Positions 35,732 to 44,084 of a stretch of DNA of 64,000 nucleotides are shown here, in pieces. Position numbers and translations under genes: made by a program. The notes under the pieces are model-generated. The model was not told the DNA's origin, ran no database searches, and saw nothing but the letters and a program-made list of their open reading frames with translations. This DNA comes from Eubacterium sp. 14-2 (lineage in GTDB: Bacteria; Bacillota; Clostridia; Lachnospirales; Lachnospiraceae). The stretch covers positions 409,670 through 473,669 of the forward strand of contig NZ_KE159567.1 of the NCBI RefSeq assembly GCF_000403845.2, given 5' to 3'. The stretch's first letter is position 1; every line of letters starts with the position of its first letter.

Positions 35732-35760
35732 TTGCATATTTGAAAACGGGCATGTATAAT
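35732..35760 (+). promoter_or_regulatory. Promoter for the teichoic-acid-like gene group
   Basis: TTGCAT (35732-35737), a 17-base spacer and TATAAT (35755-35760). The start codon follows 15 bases after the -10 box, with AAAGGAG in between, so the leader is very short. Confidence 0.75.
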
Positions 35761-35774
35761 GTGAAAGGAGAAAA

Positions 35775-36974
35775 ATGGAACAGACTTTATGGCAGAAAAT
35801 GCAGAGAGTGAAATGGAAAGACCTGCGGCATATCCTTTTATTTCTGCTGGCATTGCCGGTTTCACTGGTATTTCGGAGATTCCACAGACACATGTGGCTG
35901 ATCTGCGACAGTGAAAATGAGGCCAGAGATAACGGGTACTGGCTGTTTCGCCATATCGTGAAACACCATCCGGAGCAGCCGGTGGTCTATGCTATCAACA
36001 GGCGTTCTCCGGATTATCGAAGGGTGGCCAGACTGGGAAAAGTCATACAGTTTGGCAGTTTTACCCACTGGATATATTACTTATCGGCAGAAAAAAATAT
36101 CAGTTCCCAGAAGAGCGGAAAGCCCAATGCGGCAGTCTGCTACTTTCTGGAGGTTTACGGGTTTTATAAGAATACCAGAATTTTTCTGCAGCACGGAATC
36201 ACCAAGGATGATATGGAGTTTCTGTATTATAAACATACCAGAATGCGTCTGTTTGTCTGTGCCGTGGAGCGGGAATATCAATATGTGAAAAGCCGGTTTG
36301 GGTATCCAAAGGGATGGGTACGGAAACTGGGCTTCTGCCGGTTTGACAATCTGAGAGATACCAGTGAGGGAAAGCGGCAGATTCTGGTGATGCCAACCTG
36401 GAGAAACTGGATCGGAATTACCACCTCGAAGTCCTATCAGTATGAAAACGTGGATGATTTCACCAGTACGGAATATTATAAGAACTGGAATGGTTTTCTG
36501 AACAGCCCTGTACTCCGGGAAATGCTTGAAAAATTTAATGCAGAATTAGTTTTTTATCCCCACAGGGAAATGCAGAAATATGCAGCGTATTTTTATCCGG
36601 AGCATCCGAAAATCAGAGTGGCGAAGTGGCCGGAGTACGATGTACAGGAACTGCTAAAGGAATCTGGTCTTCTGATTACGGATTATTCCAGTATTGCCAT
36701 GGATTTTGCCTATATGAAGAAACCCCTGCTCTATTTCCAGTTTGATTATGAGATGTACCGGAAGGGACATTACCCGGAAGGATACTTCAGTTATGAAAAA
36801 GATGGGTTCGGCAAAGTCTGCAGGACGCCGGAACTTCTGTTTCAGGAAATGGAGAAAATTCTGGAGGAAGATTTCAGAATGGAGGAATCATACCGAAGGC
36901 GTGCGGAGGAGTTTTACGAGACTTTTGACGCCGGAAACTGTGAGAGGAATTACCAGGCCATCAGGAAACTGTAA
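35775..36974 (+). CDS. CDP-glycerol glycerophosphotransferase family protein (TagB/TagF-like)
   Basis: A 399-residue protein of the family that transfers glycerol- or ribitol-phosphate (or related polyol phosphates) from CDP donors. It has a membrane-associating N-terminus, IFLQHGITKDDMEF with the catalytic His-Gly, HREMQKYAAYF, and LLITDYSSIAMDFAYMKKP. That last motif is the second conserved family block. The length suits a single-domain TagB/priming-type enzyme rather than the longer TagF polymerase. No tagD (CDP-glycerol synthesis) gene is in the window, so the CDP-polyol must come from elsewhere. It leads the operon containing a TagGH-like exporter. Confidence 0.88.
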   Translation: MEQTLWQKMQRVKWKDLRHILLFLLALPVSLVFRRFHRHMWLICDSENEARDNGYWLFRHIVKHHPEQPVVYAINRRSPDYRRVARLGKVIQFGSFTHWIYYLSAEKNISSQKSGKPNAAVCYFLEVYGFYKNTRIFLQHGITKDDMEFLYYKHTRMRLFVCAVEREYQYVKSRFGYPKGWVRKLGFCRFDNLRDTSEGKRQILVMPTWRNWIGITTSKSYQYENVDDFTSTEYYKNWNGFLNSPVLREMLEKFNAELVFYPHREMQKYAAYFYPEHPKIRVAKWPEYDVQELLKESGLLITDYSSIAMDFAYMKKPLLYFQFDYEMYRKGHYPEGYFSYEKDGFGKVCRTPELLFQEMEKILEEDFRMEESYRRRAEEFYETFDAGNCERNYQAIRKL

Positions 36975-36996
36975 AGCCGGGGTGCAGAGGTGAGAG

Positions 36997-37779
36997 ATGA
37001 AAAGATTTATTGAAGATTTTAAGAAGCATTACAAATACAGTGTTTATTCCGCAAAGTCGGAGCTGAAATCAGAAATTGCCAATTCCCATCTGAGCTGGCT
37101 GTGGTGGATTTTAGACCCCCTGCTCTTTATGATGGTGTATACCTTTATATCTGTGATTGTATTCCGGACATCAGAGCCTTATTTTCCGGTATTTGTATTT
37201 ATCGGCCTGTCCAGCTGGAAGTTTTTTGAAAAAACGGTCAAACAGAGTGTGAAGCTGGTGAGTTCCAACAGCTCCATTGTGTCCAAGGTATATCTGCCCA
37301 AGCATATTCTGATTTTTGTAAAAATGTATGCCAATGGCTTTAAAATGGCTGTTTCCTTTGTCCTGGTTGTGATTATGATGTTTGTTTACCGGGTGCCCCT
37401 CAGCCTGAATATTCTCTATATTATACCCATATTTATCACCCTGATTATGTTTACCTTCGGCGCCAGCACCATTATGCTGCATTTCGGAGTGTTTGTAGAG
37501 GACCTGTCCAATGTAATCAATGTGTTGTTAAAGCTGGTATTTTATATGTCCGGAATTTTTTATTCCATCAGCAACCGGGTGAAAGAGCCTTACGGTTCTC
37601 TTTTGCTGAAACTGAATCCCATGGCCCTGTTTTTAGACGACCTGCGGGCATCCATGCTGTACTGCGAGACGCCCCACCGGAAGCTGCTGCTGTTCTGGTT
37701 TCTGGCCAGTTGTCTGGTATCTGCCATCGGAATAAGAATCATATATAAATACGAGAACAGTTATGTGAAGGTGATTTAA
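36997..37779 (+). CDS. ABC-2 export permease, TagG-like
   Basis: A 260-residue permease with six helices. YSVYSAKSELKSEIANSHLSW precedes the first helix, as in TagG/Wzm proteins, and YSISNRVKEPYGSLLLKLNP forms the loop before the last helices. It pairs with the ATPase starting 2 bases after its stop. It is clearly different in sequence from the permease at 26471-27298, so the locus has two separate exporters. With the CDP-glycerol-type enzymes around it, export of a teichoic-acid-like polymer is the likely role. Confidence 0.88.
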   Translation: MKRFIEDFKKHYKYSVYSAKSELKSEIANSHLSWLWWILDPLLFMMVYTFISVIVFRTSEPYFPVFVFIGLSSWKFFEKTVKQSVKLVSSNSSIVSKVYLPKHILIFVKMYANGFKMAVSFVLVVIMMFVYRVPLSLNILYIIPIFITLIMFTFGASTIMLHFGVFVEDLSNVINVLLKLVFYMSGIFYSISNRVKEPYGSLLLKLNPMALFLDDLRASMLYCETPHRKLLLFWFLASCLVSAIGIRIIYKYENSYVKVI

Positions 37780-37780
37780 T

Positions 37781-38533
37781 ATGGAAAACAGCAGGAACAG
37801 TAATGAGAATAATATTGTAATTGACGTAAAAGATTTAAAAATCCGTTATCGCTGTCTGAATAAAATGTCAATCCGAAAGAGCCTTTTGAGCCTCAAAAAA
37901 AGTAAAATCGAGATTTTTGAGGCAGTGCGGGGCATTTCCTTCCAGGTTCCCAAAGGAGAAATTATGGGAATCGTGGGAAAGAACGGAAGCGGGAAATCCA
38001 CCCTGCTGCGGGCCATTGCGGGGGTGTTTTCACCGGATGAGGGAAGTATTGACCTCCATGGACATTCCGTGTCCCTTCTGTCCATCGGCGTAGGTTTTCA
38101 GAAGAAACTTACCGGCCGGGAAAATATATATCTCTCTGGTATGCTGCTGGGATTTTCGGAAGACGAGATAGACAGTAAGATAGAAGAAATTATAGAATTT
38201 TCGGAACTGGGAGATTTTATCAACCGGCCGGTGAAAACATACTCCAGCGGTATGTATTCCAAACTGGCATTTTCCATTACAGCCATTCTGGAGACGGAAG
38301 TGATTCTCATAGATGAAGTGCTGAGTGTGGGAGATTCCAAATTCAAGAAAAAAAGTTATAAGAAAATGCAGCAGCTTATCACCAATGAGGACCGGACGGT
38401 AATTATCGTGTCCCATAACAATGATACCCTGAATAAGCTGTGCAACAGTATTTTATGGCTTCATGAAGGAAAGATAAAGATGCAGGGAAGCCCCGGTGAA
38501 GTGCTGGAGGCTTATGAAGAATTCATGTCATAA
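37781..38533 (+). CDS. ABC transporter ATPase, TagH-like
   Basis: A 250-residue nucleotide-binding subunit: Walker A GKNGSGKSTLLRAIAG, signature YSSGMYSKLAFS, Walker B VILIDEVLSVGD, and the H-loop SHNN. It stops after the core domain and has no C-terminal glycan-recognition domain, unlike the Wzt at 27357-28619. This predicts a length- or sequence-independent export mode like TagGH. It is translationally coupled to the permease gene. Confidence 0.92.
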   Translation: MENSRNSNENNIVIDVKDLKIRYRCLNKMSIRKSLLSLKKSKIEIFEAVRGISFQVPKGEIMGIVGKNGSGKSTLLRAIAGVFSPDEGSIDLHGHSVSLLSIGVGFQKKLTGRENIYLSGMLLGFSEDEIDSKIEEIIEFSELGDFINRPVKTYSSGMYSKLAFSITAILETEVILIDEVLSVGDSKFKKKSYKKMQQLITNEDRTVIIVSHNNDTLNKLCNSILWLHEGKIKMQGSPGEVLEAYEEFMS

Positions 38534-38560
38534 ACTTTGAATGGGAAAGGCGGCGGAAAC

Positions 38561-40075
38561 ATGCAGAAAAGTGTACTGGAATATCTGGAAAACTCCGCAG
38601 AGAAATTTCCGGATAAAATTGTATTTGCAGACGAGGCAGAGGAAATCACCTATCGGGATTTTCGGAAGGAAGCGAGAGCAGTGGCCACAGGGCTGGCAAA
38701 AGCATCACAGACAGCCCGGCGGAAACCGGTGGTAGTGTTTATAGAAAGAAACATCAGGAGCCTGATTGGATTTTTCGGCGTAATCTACAGTGGGAATTTT
38801 TACGTTCCGGTGGACTGTCAGATGCCCGCAAAAAGAATTGAGCTGATTTTTGATACCTTAAAACCTGTTGCAGTGATTACCACGGAAAGCACCCGGAAGA
38901 TCATGGACAGGGTGGAATTTAAAGGGCCGGTTCTGGCTCTGGAAGAACTGAAAGAAACCCCGGTGCAGGAGGAAGTGCTGAATGACATATCCCGCAGGGA
39001 AATTGATACGGATCCCCTGTATGCGATTTTCACCTCAGGATCCACCGGAGTGCCGAAAGGAGTGCTGGTAGGGCACCGTTCCGTCATAGATCTGATTGAT
39101 AATTTTCAGAAAGAATTTGGCTTTGACGACACCATTATTATGGGAAATCAGGCCCCCTTCGACTTTGATGTGTCAGTAAAAGACATTTACTCCACCATCA
39201 AAAACGGAGGTACCATGTATGTGCTGCCCAAAGTGATGTTTTCCATGCCGGGAAAACTTATTGACGCACTGAACCGTCATAAAATCAACACCGTAATATG
39301 GGCGACTTCCGCACTGCGGATTATTGAAAATCTGAACGTATTTTCCCAGATGCTGCCCCAATACCTGAGAACAGTAATGTTTTCCGGGGAAATTATGTCT
39401 AATAAAGTATTGAATTACTGGAGAAACTATCTGAAAGAAGTAATGTATGTGAACCTGTACGGGCCCACGGAAATCACCTGCAACTGTACTTATTACAAGG
39501 TAGACAGAAGTTTCCGGGATGAGGAAGTGCTGCCCATCGGCATTGCATTTGAGAATACGGAAATTCTTCTGCTGGATGATGAGAGGAAGGCAGAGGTTCC
39601 GACGGGAGAGCCGGGAGAAATCTGTGTGCGGGGCACATCCCTGGCACTGGGATATTATAACAATAAAGAGAAAACAGCCGACGCCTTTATCCAGAATCCT
39701 CTGAATTCAGATTATCCGGAGCTGATTTACTGTACCGGAGACCTGGGGCGGTATGCAGAAGACGGAAATCTGATGTTTATTTCCAGAAAAGATTACCAGA
39801 TTAAACATATGGGCCATCGGATTGAGCTGGGAGAAATTGAGGTGGCCATCAATGCGCTGCCCTTTGTGGAGGCTGCCTGCTGTATTTACGATGAGAAGCA
39901 GGAAAAGATTGTCCTGTTTTATCAGGCGGCGGAAAAATGTGACAGAGAACTTCTGAAAAGCCTGGGACAGTCTCTGCCGAAATACATGTTTCCCAACCGG
40001 CTGGAATATTTTGAAAAGCTCCCATTGAATAAAAATGCCAAAATTGACCGTACCCTGTTGAAGGAAAAACTGTAA
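38561..40075 (+). CDS. DltA-like amino acid adenylation enzyme
   Basis: A 504-residue adenylate-forming enzyme. It shows AIFTSGSTGVPKG (ATP loop), NQAPFDFDVSVKDIY, NLYGPTEITCNCTYY, YCTGDLGRY and near the end NKNAKIDRTLLKE with the catalytic Lys. Overall it is closest to D-alanine-carrier protein ligase DltA. By eye, the segment MFCGEVLP of B. subtilis DltA is MFSGEIMS here, with Ser275 at the cysteine tied to D-alanine selection in DltA. It would activate an amino acid and load the carrier encoded at 40962-41195. A TTG at 38537 is in frame, but ATG 38561 begins at the expected family start. No N- or C-terminal fusion. Confidence 0.85.
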   Translation: MQKSVLEYLENSAEKFPDKIVFADEAEEITYRDFRKEARAVATGLAKASQTARRKPVVVFIERNIRSLIGFFGVIYSGNFYVPVDCQMPAKRIELIFDTLKPVAVITTESTRKIMDRVEFKGPVLALEELKETPVQEEVLNDISRREIDTDPLYAIFTSGSTGVPKGVLVGHRSVIDLIDNFQKEFGFDDTIIMGNQAPFDFDVSVKDIYSTIKNGGTMYVLPKVMFSMPGKLIDALNRHKINTVIWATSALRIIENLNVFSQMLPQYLRTVMFSGEIMSNKVLNYWRNYLKEVMYVNLYGPTEITCNCTYYKVDRSFRDEEVLPIGIAFENTEILLLDDERKAEVPTGEPGEICVRGTSLALGYYNNKEKTADAFIQNPLNSDYPELIYCTGDLGRYAEDGNLMFISRKDYQIKHMGHRIELGEIEVAINALPFVEAACCIYDEKQEKIVLFYQAAEKCDRELLKSLGQSLPKYMFPNRLEYFEKLPLNKNAKIDRTLLKEKL

Positions 40076-40095
40076 GTGAAACGGTAAGGGAAGGA

Positions 40096-40965
40096 ATGGA
40101 AAAGATGGAAATTTATCAGAAGGGAATCATTGCAGGGGGAACCGGACTTTTGTATCAGGCAGCAGACATGCTGAAAAAAAGCGGCCGGGCAGAGAAAATT
40201 GAGTTATATTTCTGTAATCAGAACGGTTTTGGAAAAGGAGAAACAGAGTTTCCCTGTCATCAGGTTTCTGAAAAATCAGAGCTGATGGACATGCTGAAAC
40301 AGGAGACAGAAAAAACCCTGGTATTATCCGTAATGAATCCCTGGCTGTTTCCGGAAGAAGTCCTTGAGAATCCCTGCCTTCTGGTGGTAAACCTTCACCA
40401 TGCGCTGCTTCCTGCCCATCGCGGCAGAAATGCGGAAGCCTGGGCTATTTATGAGGGAGATGAGAAAGCCGGAATTACCTGGCACAAAGTAGACGCCGGA
40501 ATTGACACAGGAGCTGTTTATCTTCAGAAAGAAGTGGAAATTGACAGCCGTATGACTTCATTAAAACTTTTGTCGAAGCTGAATGAAGCGGCCCTGGAAG
40601 GGCTGGAGGAATTGCTGCAGGGAGATTTTAAAGAGCATAAGGCTGATGATTCCCAGGGGACAGGAACCGGAAAGCCGCACCTTGCAAAAGACATTCCCAA
40701 TGACGGATGGCTGGATTTGTCCTGGAACCCGGAACAGATCAGCCGGTTTCTGCGTGCCATGGATTATGGAGTAATAAATGTATTTGGAAAACCCAGAGTC
40801 AGACTGCCGGAAGGCGTCCATGTATGGAAAGCCTGGAAAATTTCCGAGGAGGAAGGACCGGAGGAAACCAGATACGATGAGACAAAGCGGGAGCTTTGCA
40901 TCCGGAAAGACGGAAAATTGATTACACTGAAAAAGATGAAAAAAATGGAGGAAAATAACAAATGA
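40096..40965 (+). CDS. Formyltransferase-fold protein
   Basis: A 289-residue protein with a formyl-THF-dependent formyltransferase domain (about residues 5-185). NLHHALLPAHRG holds Asn99 and His101, and VDAGIDTG holds Asp133. This is the Asn-His-Asp set of methionyl-tRNA and sugar formyltransferases, and GITWHKVDAG matches the strand before the Asp. The C-terminal 100 residues resemble the linker/C-domain but are short. It is inserted between the adenylation gene and the carrier gene, overlapping the latter by 4 bases (ATGA). I infer formylation of an amino group on the carrier-bound aminoacyl unit, or of an amino sugar. ATG 40105 is an alternative start with better spacing to AAGGA. Confidence 0.78.
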   Translation: MEKMEIYQKGIIAGGTGLLYQAADMLKKSGRAEKIELYFCNQNGFGKGETEFPCHQVSEKSELMDMLKQETEKTLVLSVMNPWLFPEEVLENPCLLVVNLHHALLPAHRGRNAEAWAIYEGDEKAGITWHKVDAGIDTGAVYLQKEVEIDSRMTSLKLLSKLNEAALEGLEELLQGDFKEHKADDSQGTGTGKPHLAKDIPNDGWLDLSWNPEQISRFLRAMDYGVINVFGKPRVRLPEGVHVWKAWKISEEEGPEETRYDETKRELCIRKDGKLITLKKMKKMEENNK

Positions 40966-41195
40966 AAGAGAAATTACTGGAGATTTTAAATGATTTGAGA
41001 CCGGACGTGGAATTTGAAAAAGAAACAAAATTAATTGACGATGGAATTCTGGATTCCTTTGATATTGTTTCCCTGGTATCTGAGCTGAATTCCGAGTTTG
41101 ATGTGGAGATCAACGTGATGGATTTAGAGCCGGTGAATTTCAATACAGTTCAGGCCATGATGGAATTACTTGAAAAGCTGCAGGAGGAAGGCTAG
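40962..41195 (+). CDS. Acyl/aminoacyl carrier protein, DltC-like
   Basis: A 77-residue acidic four-helix carrier. GILDSFDIVSLV places the 4'-phosphopantetheine serine at residue 32, in the GxLDS context of DltC. It would accept the aminoacyl group from the adenylation enzyme and pass it to the MBOAT protein. Its start overlaps the formyltransferase stop, so the two are translationally coupled. Carrier identity is firm, while the exact cargo is unknown. Confidence 0.92.
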   Translation: MKEKLLEILNDLRPDVEFEKETKLIDDGILDSFDIVSLVSELNSEFDVEINVMDLEPVNFNTVQAMMELLEKLQEEG

Positions 41196-41258
41196 AAACA
41201 TTGGTGCTGTTCAGGGAGTGAACAGTAAGAAAACCACTGATTTGAAGGGAAATGAAAG

Positions 41259-42857
41259 ATGGATTTTATTTCAGTTACATTTATGATATTTATCCTTATA
41301 CTGATTTGTCTTTACTTTCTTGTACCGGATAAGTATAAATGGATGGTGCTGCTGGCAGGCAGCTATGTTTTCTATGCATTTTCCGGGATAAAACTGATGA
41401 TTTTCCTCATTTTTACCACAGCGGTGACCTTTGTAAGCGGCAGGAAGCTGGGGGATATCAATCAGGAGTCCTCGCAGTATCTGAAAGAACATAAGACAGA
41501 GCTGTCCAGAGATGAGAAAAAGCAGTATAAAAACCGGATATCACTGCGCAAAAAGCGGATTGTGGCAGGAACCGTAATCGTAAATCTGGGTATCCTGATT
41601 TTTCTGAAATATTTTAATTTTATTGCCAAAAATATTAATCTTGTGCTTTCGCAGTTTGAGGTTGCAGAAAAAGTGCCGCTGCTGAATCTGCTGCTGCCGC
41701 TGGGAATTTCTTTTTATACCCTGCAGTCCATTGCCTATATTGTGGATTTGTATCGGGGAAAATATCAGCCTGACAGGAATTTCCTGAAGTTTTCCCTGTT
41801 TATGTCATTTTTTCCTCAGATAATACAGGGGCCCATTGCCAGATATGACCATCTGGCCAGCCAGCTGTATGAACCCCATAAGTTTGATTACACCAGAGTG
41901 ACTCAGGGGTTTCAGCTTATTCTCTGGGGATATATGAAGAAACTGATTCTGGCAGACCGGCTGGCTGTTGCGGTGAATTTTATTTTTGATGACCCGGCGC
42001 CCCATGAAGGATTTATTCTGTTCTTTGCCGCAGCCGGATACGGACTGCAGGTGTATGCAGATTTTTCCGGGGGCATGGATATTGCCAGGGGAATTTCCCA
42101 GGTGCTGGGGATCGAGCTTGCCCTGAACTTTGAGCGTCCGTATTTTGCAAAATCGGTGGAGGAATTCTGGCGCAGATGGCATATTACACTGGGTTCCTGG
42201 ATGCGGGACTATGTATTTTATCCCCTGTCCCTGTCCAAAAATTTTGCGAATCTGGGTAAACGGACCAGAAAGATTTTCGGCAATTATATCGGAAAGAAAC
42301 TGCCCACGTTTCTGTCCATGTTTATTGTGTTTTTACTGGTGGGCGTCTGGCATGGTTCCAGCTGGAAATATGTGGCTTACGGAATCTGGAACGGAGTCAT
42401 TATTGTGTCGAGTATTCTTCTGGAGCCTGTGTATCAGAAAATGGCTCAGAAATTTAACATTGACACGGAATCTGCCGGGTGGAAATTTTTCCAGATGTTC
42501 CGGACCTTTGTACTGTGCAGCTTTGGCCGTTTCTTTTCCAGAGGAAAAACATGCATGAAAGCCATTGACATGTTTGTACGTGCCCTGGCTTTTCCCAATC
42601 CGTGGGTGTTTTTCAATGATGGTTTTCTGAATTTCGGCCTGTCCTATAAGGATTATAATGTGATTTTTATTTCAATTCTTGTATTGCTGGTAGTTGGAAT
42701 CATGCAGGAGCGGGGTATGCACATCAGAGAAAAAATTGCAGAACAGCATATCTGTTTCCGCTGGGTTATTTATCTGGGAGCAGTGCTTACGCTGCTGGTA
42801 TTCGGCTATTACGGAGGCGGCTATTCCGCCAGCGAATTTATCTATCAGCAGTTTTAA
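41259..42857 (+). CDS. MBOAT membrane acyltransferase, DltB-like
   Basis: A 532-residue membrane protein with about eleven helices. PLGISFYTLQSIAYIVDLYRG and QIIQGPIARYDHL are the two MBOAT blocks near the tunnel, and VGVWHGSSWKYVAYGIWNG holds the catalytic His365. In dlt systems the homologue takes D-alanine from the carrier protein and moves it across the membrane. In alginate-type systems it moves acetate. Directly after a carrier protein gene the DltB-like role is favoured. It is longer than typical DltB (about 400 residues), nearer the AlgI length, and has a C-terminal extension with further helices. Confidence 0.88.
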   Translation: MDFISVTFMIFILILICLYFLVPDKYKWMVLLAGSYVFYAFSGIKLMIFLIFTTAVTFVSGRKLGDINQESSQYLKEHKTELSRDEKKQYKNRISLRKKRIVAGTVIVNLGILIFLKYFNFIAKNINLVLSQFEVAEKVPLLNLLLPLGISFYTLQSIAYIVDLYRGKYQPDRNFLKFSLFMSFFPQIIQGPIARYDHLASQLYEPHKFDYTRVTQGFQLILWGYMKKLILADRLAVAVNFIFDDPAPHEGFILFFAAAGYGLQVYADFSGGMDIARGISQVLGIELALNFERPYFAKSVEEFWRRWHITLGSWMRDYVFYPLSLSKNFANLGKRTRKIFGNYIGKKLPTFLSMFIVFLLVGVWHGSSWKYVAYGIWNGVIIVSSILLEPVYQKMAQKFNIDTESAGWKFFQMFRTFVLCSFGRFFSRGKTCMKAIDMFVRALAFPNPWVFFNDGFLNFGLSYKDYNVIFISILVLLVVGIMQERGMHIREKIAEQHICFRWVIYLGAVLTLLVFGYYGGGYSASEFIYQQF

Positions 42858-42869
42858 GGAGAACACGGT

Positions 42870-44084
42870 ATGACAAAGAAACAGGGATTAAAAATTGTAT
42901 TATTTCTGCTGATTCTGGGCATTCTTTTCTTTCCCCTTCTGGGTATCTTTCAGATTCCGGCAGAGGGTGATACCCTTGGTATCAAAAAACGTTATAATGA
43001 GTTTTACGGAGAGCCGGAAAATACCTGGGACTGCGTGATGGTGGGAACAAGCTGTGTGGACCGGGAATGGATTGCGCCTCTGGCCTGGAAAAATTACGGT
43101 ATGACAGTGTATGCCATGAATACCGATGTGCAGCCTCTGTATCTTACCACAAATGTATTAACGGAAGTGCGTAAGACACAGGACATCAAACTGGCTGTGG
43201 TGGACGTCCGGGGAATCAAAATGAATTCTCTGAGACCTGACGAGGTCAGAATCCGAAGGGTGACGGACTGTATGAAGTTTTCCGCTAACCAGTGGGAGGC
43301 TGTGAATAAAGGCATTCAGTTCCACAAAGCATATTACAGTAACGAAGAAGTGCTTGAAAAACTGGAAAAAAATAAAGAAGAGGTACCGGAGCCCCTGGAT
43401 GCAGTGGCCATGCATGTTCCTTTTGTGAAATATCATTCCAGATGGGAGTCGGGCCTTCGGAAAATTGATTTTGTGGGTACCGATACCATTGAAAGTACCA
43501 TGAAAGGGGTTTATGATTTTGAAAATACTCCCTTTACGGTAGAAGAAGTGAATCCCACGTATGTGGTTACGGAACAGGCAGACCTGAACGAACTTCAGAC
43601 AGGTATTCTGGATGAGATTCTGCAATACGGGAAAGAGACGAATCTGGAGATCTTGTTTATTGCATCTCCCACCCAGCTCAGCAAGAAGGAACAGCCGGAA
43701 ATAAATGCAGCCCTTGCTTATCTGGAGGAACAGGGAGCAAAAGTCATCAATTATAATACGGAAGAGATGTATGAGGAAATCGGTATCAACTTTTCTGAAG
43801 ATCTGTATAACCGGCACCATCTGAATTCCAGAGGAGCGGTGAAATTTACAGAATATTTTTCAAAATATCTGAACGACACATACCATTTTCCGGATAAGCG
43901 GGGACAGGAAGGCTACCAGGAATGGGACATGGCCTATGAGAACTTTGTGGCTTTTTATGAAGATGGCTGGGTGAACAAGTATACCTATGTGTATCCGGAG
44001 CAGGAAGGAGGTTCTGATGAAGGAGACGAAGAGGACGAAGACAGCGAAGACGACAAAGAGACCGGCGAAGCGCAGGAAAATTGA
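42870..44084 (+). CDS. SGNH-type surface acyl transfer protein (DltD/AlgX-like role)
   Basis: A 404-residue protein with one N-terminal membrane anchor (about residues 8-28) and an extracytoplasmic SGNH-like domain. VMVGTSCVDREW gives the nucleophile Ser61, and DLYNRHHLNSRGAVKF gives Asp311 with His316 or His317, the family's D-x-x-H pattern. In dlt systems DltD performs the last acyl transfer outside the membrane. The last 30 residues are strongly acidic (runs of Glu and Asp). They are encoded by the 68 bases that overlap the next gene in another frame, so the tail may be a by-product of read-through into that gene. Confidence 0.75.
   Translation: MTKKQGLKIVLFLLILGILFFPLLGIFQIPAEGDTLGIKKRYNEFYGEPENTWDCVMVGTSCVDREWIAPLAWKNYGMTVYAMNTDVQPLYLTTNVLTEVRKTQDIKLAVVDVRGIKMNSLRPDEVRIRRVTDCMKFSANQWEAVNKGIQFHKAYYSNEEVLEKLEKNKEEVPEPLDAVAMHVPFVKYHSRWESGLRKIDFVGTDTIESTMKGVYDFENTPFTVEEVNPTYVVTEQADLNELQTGILDEILQYGKETNLEILFIASPTQLSKKEQPEINAALAYLEEQGAKVINYNTEEMYEEIGINFSEDLYNRHHLNSRGAVKFTEYFSKYLNDTYHFPDKRGQEGYQEWDMAYENFVAFYEDGWVNKYTYVYPEQEGGSDEGDEEDEDSEDDKETGEAQEN

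Noticed and set aside
43987-44016. Earlier in-frame ATG for the Stealth enzyme
   Set aside because: It has no ribosome binding site, while AGGAGG stands 5 bases before the ATG at 44017.
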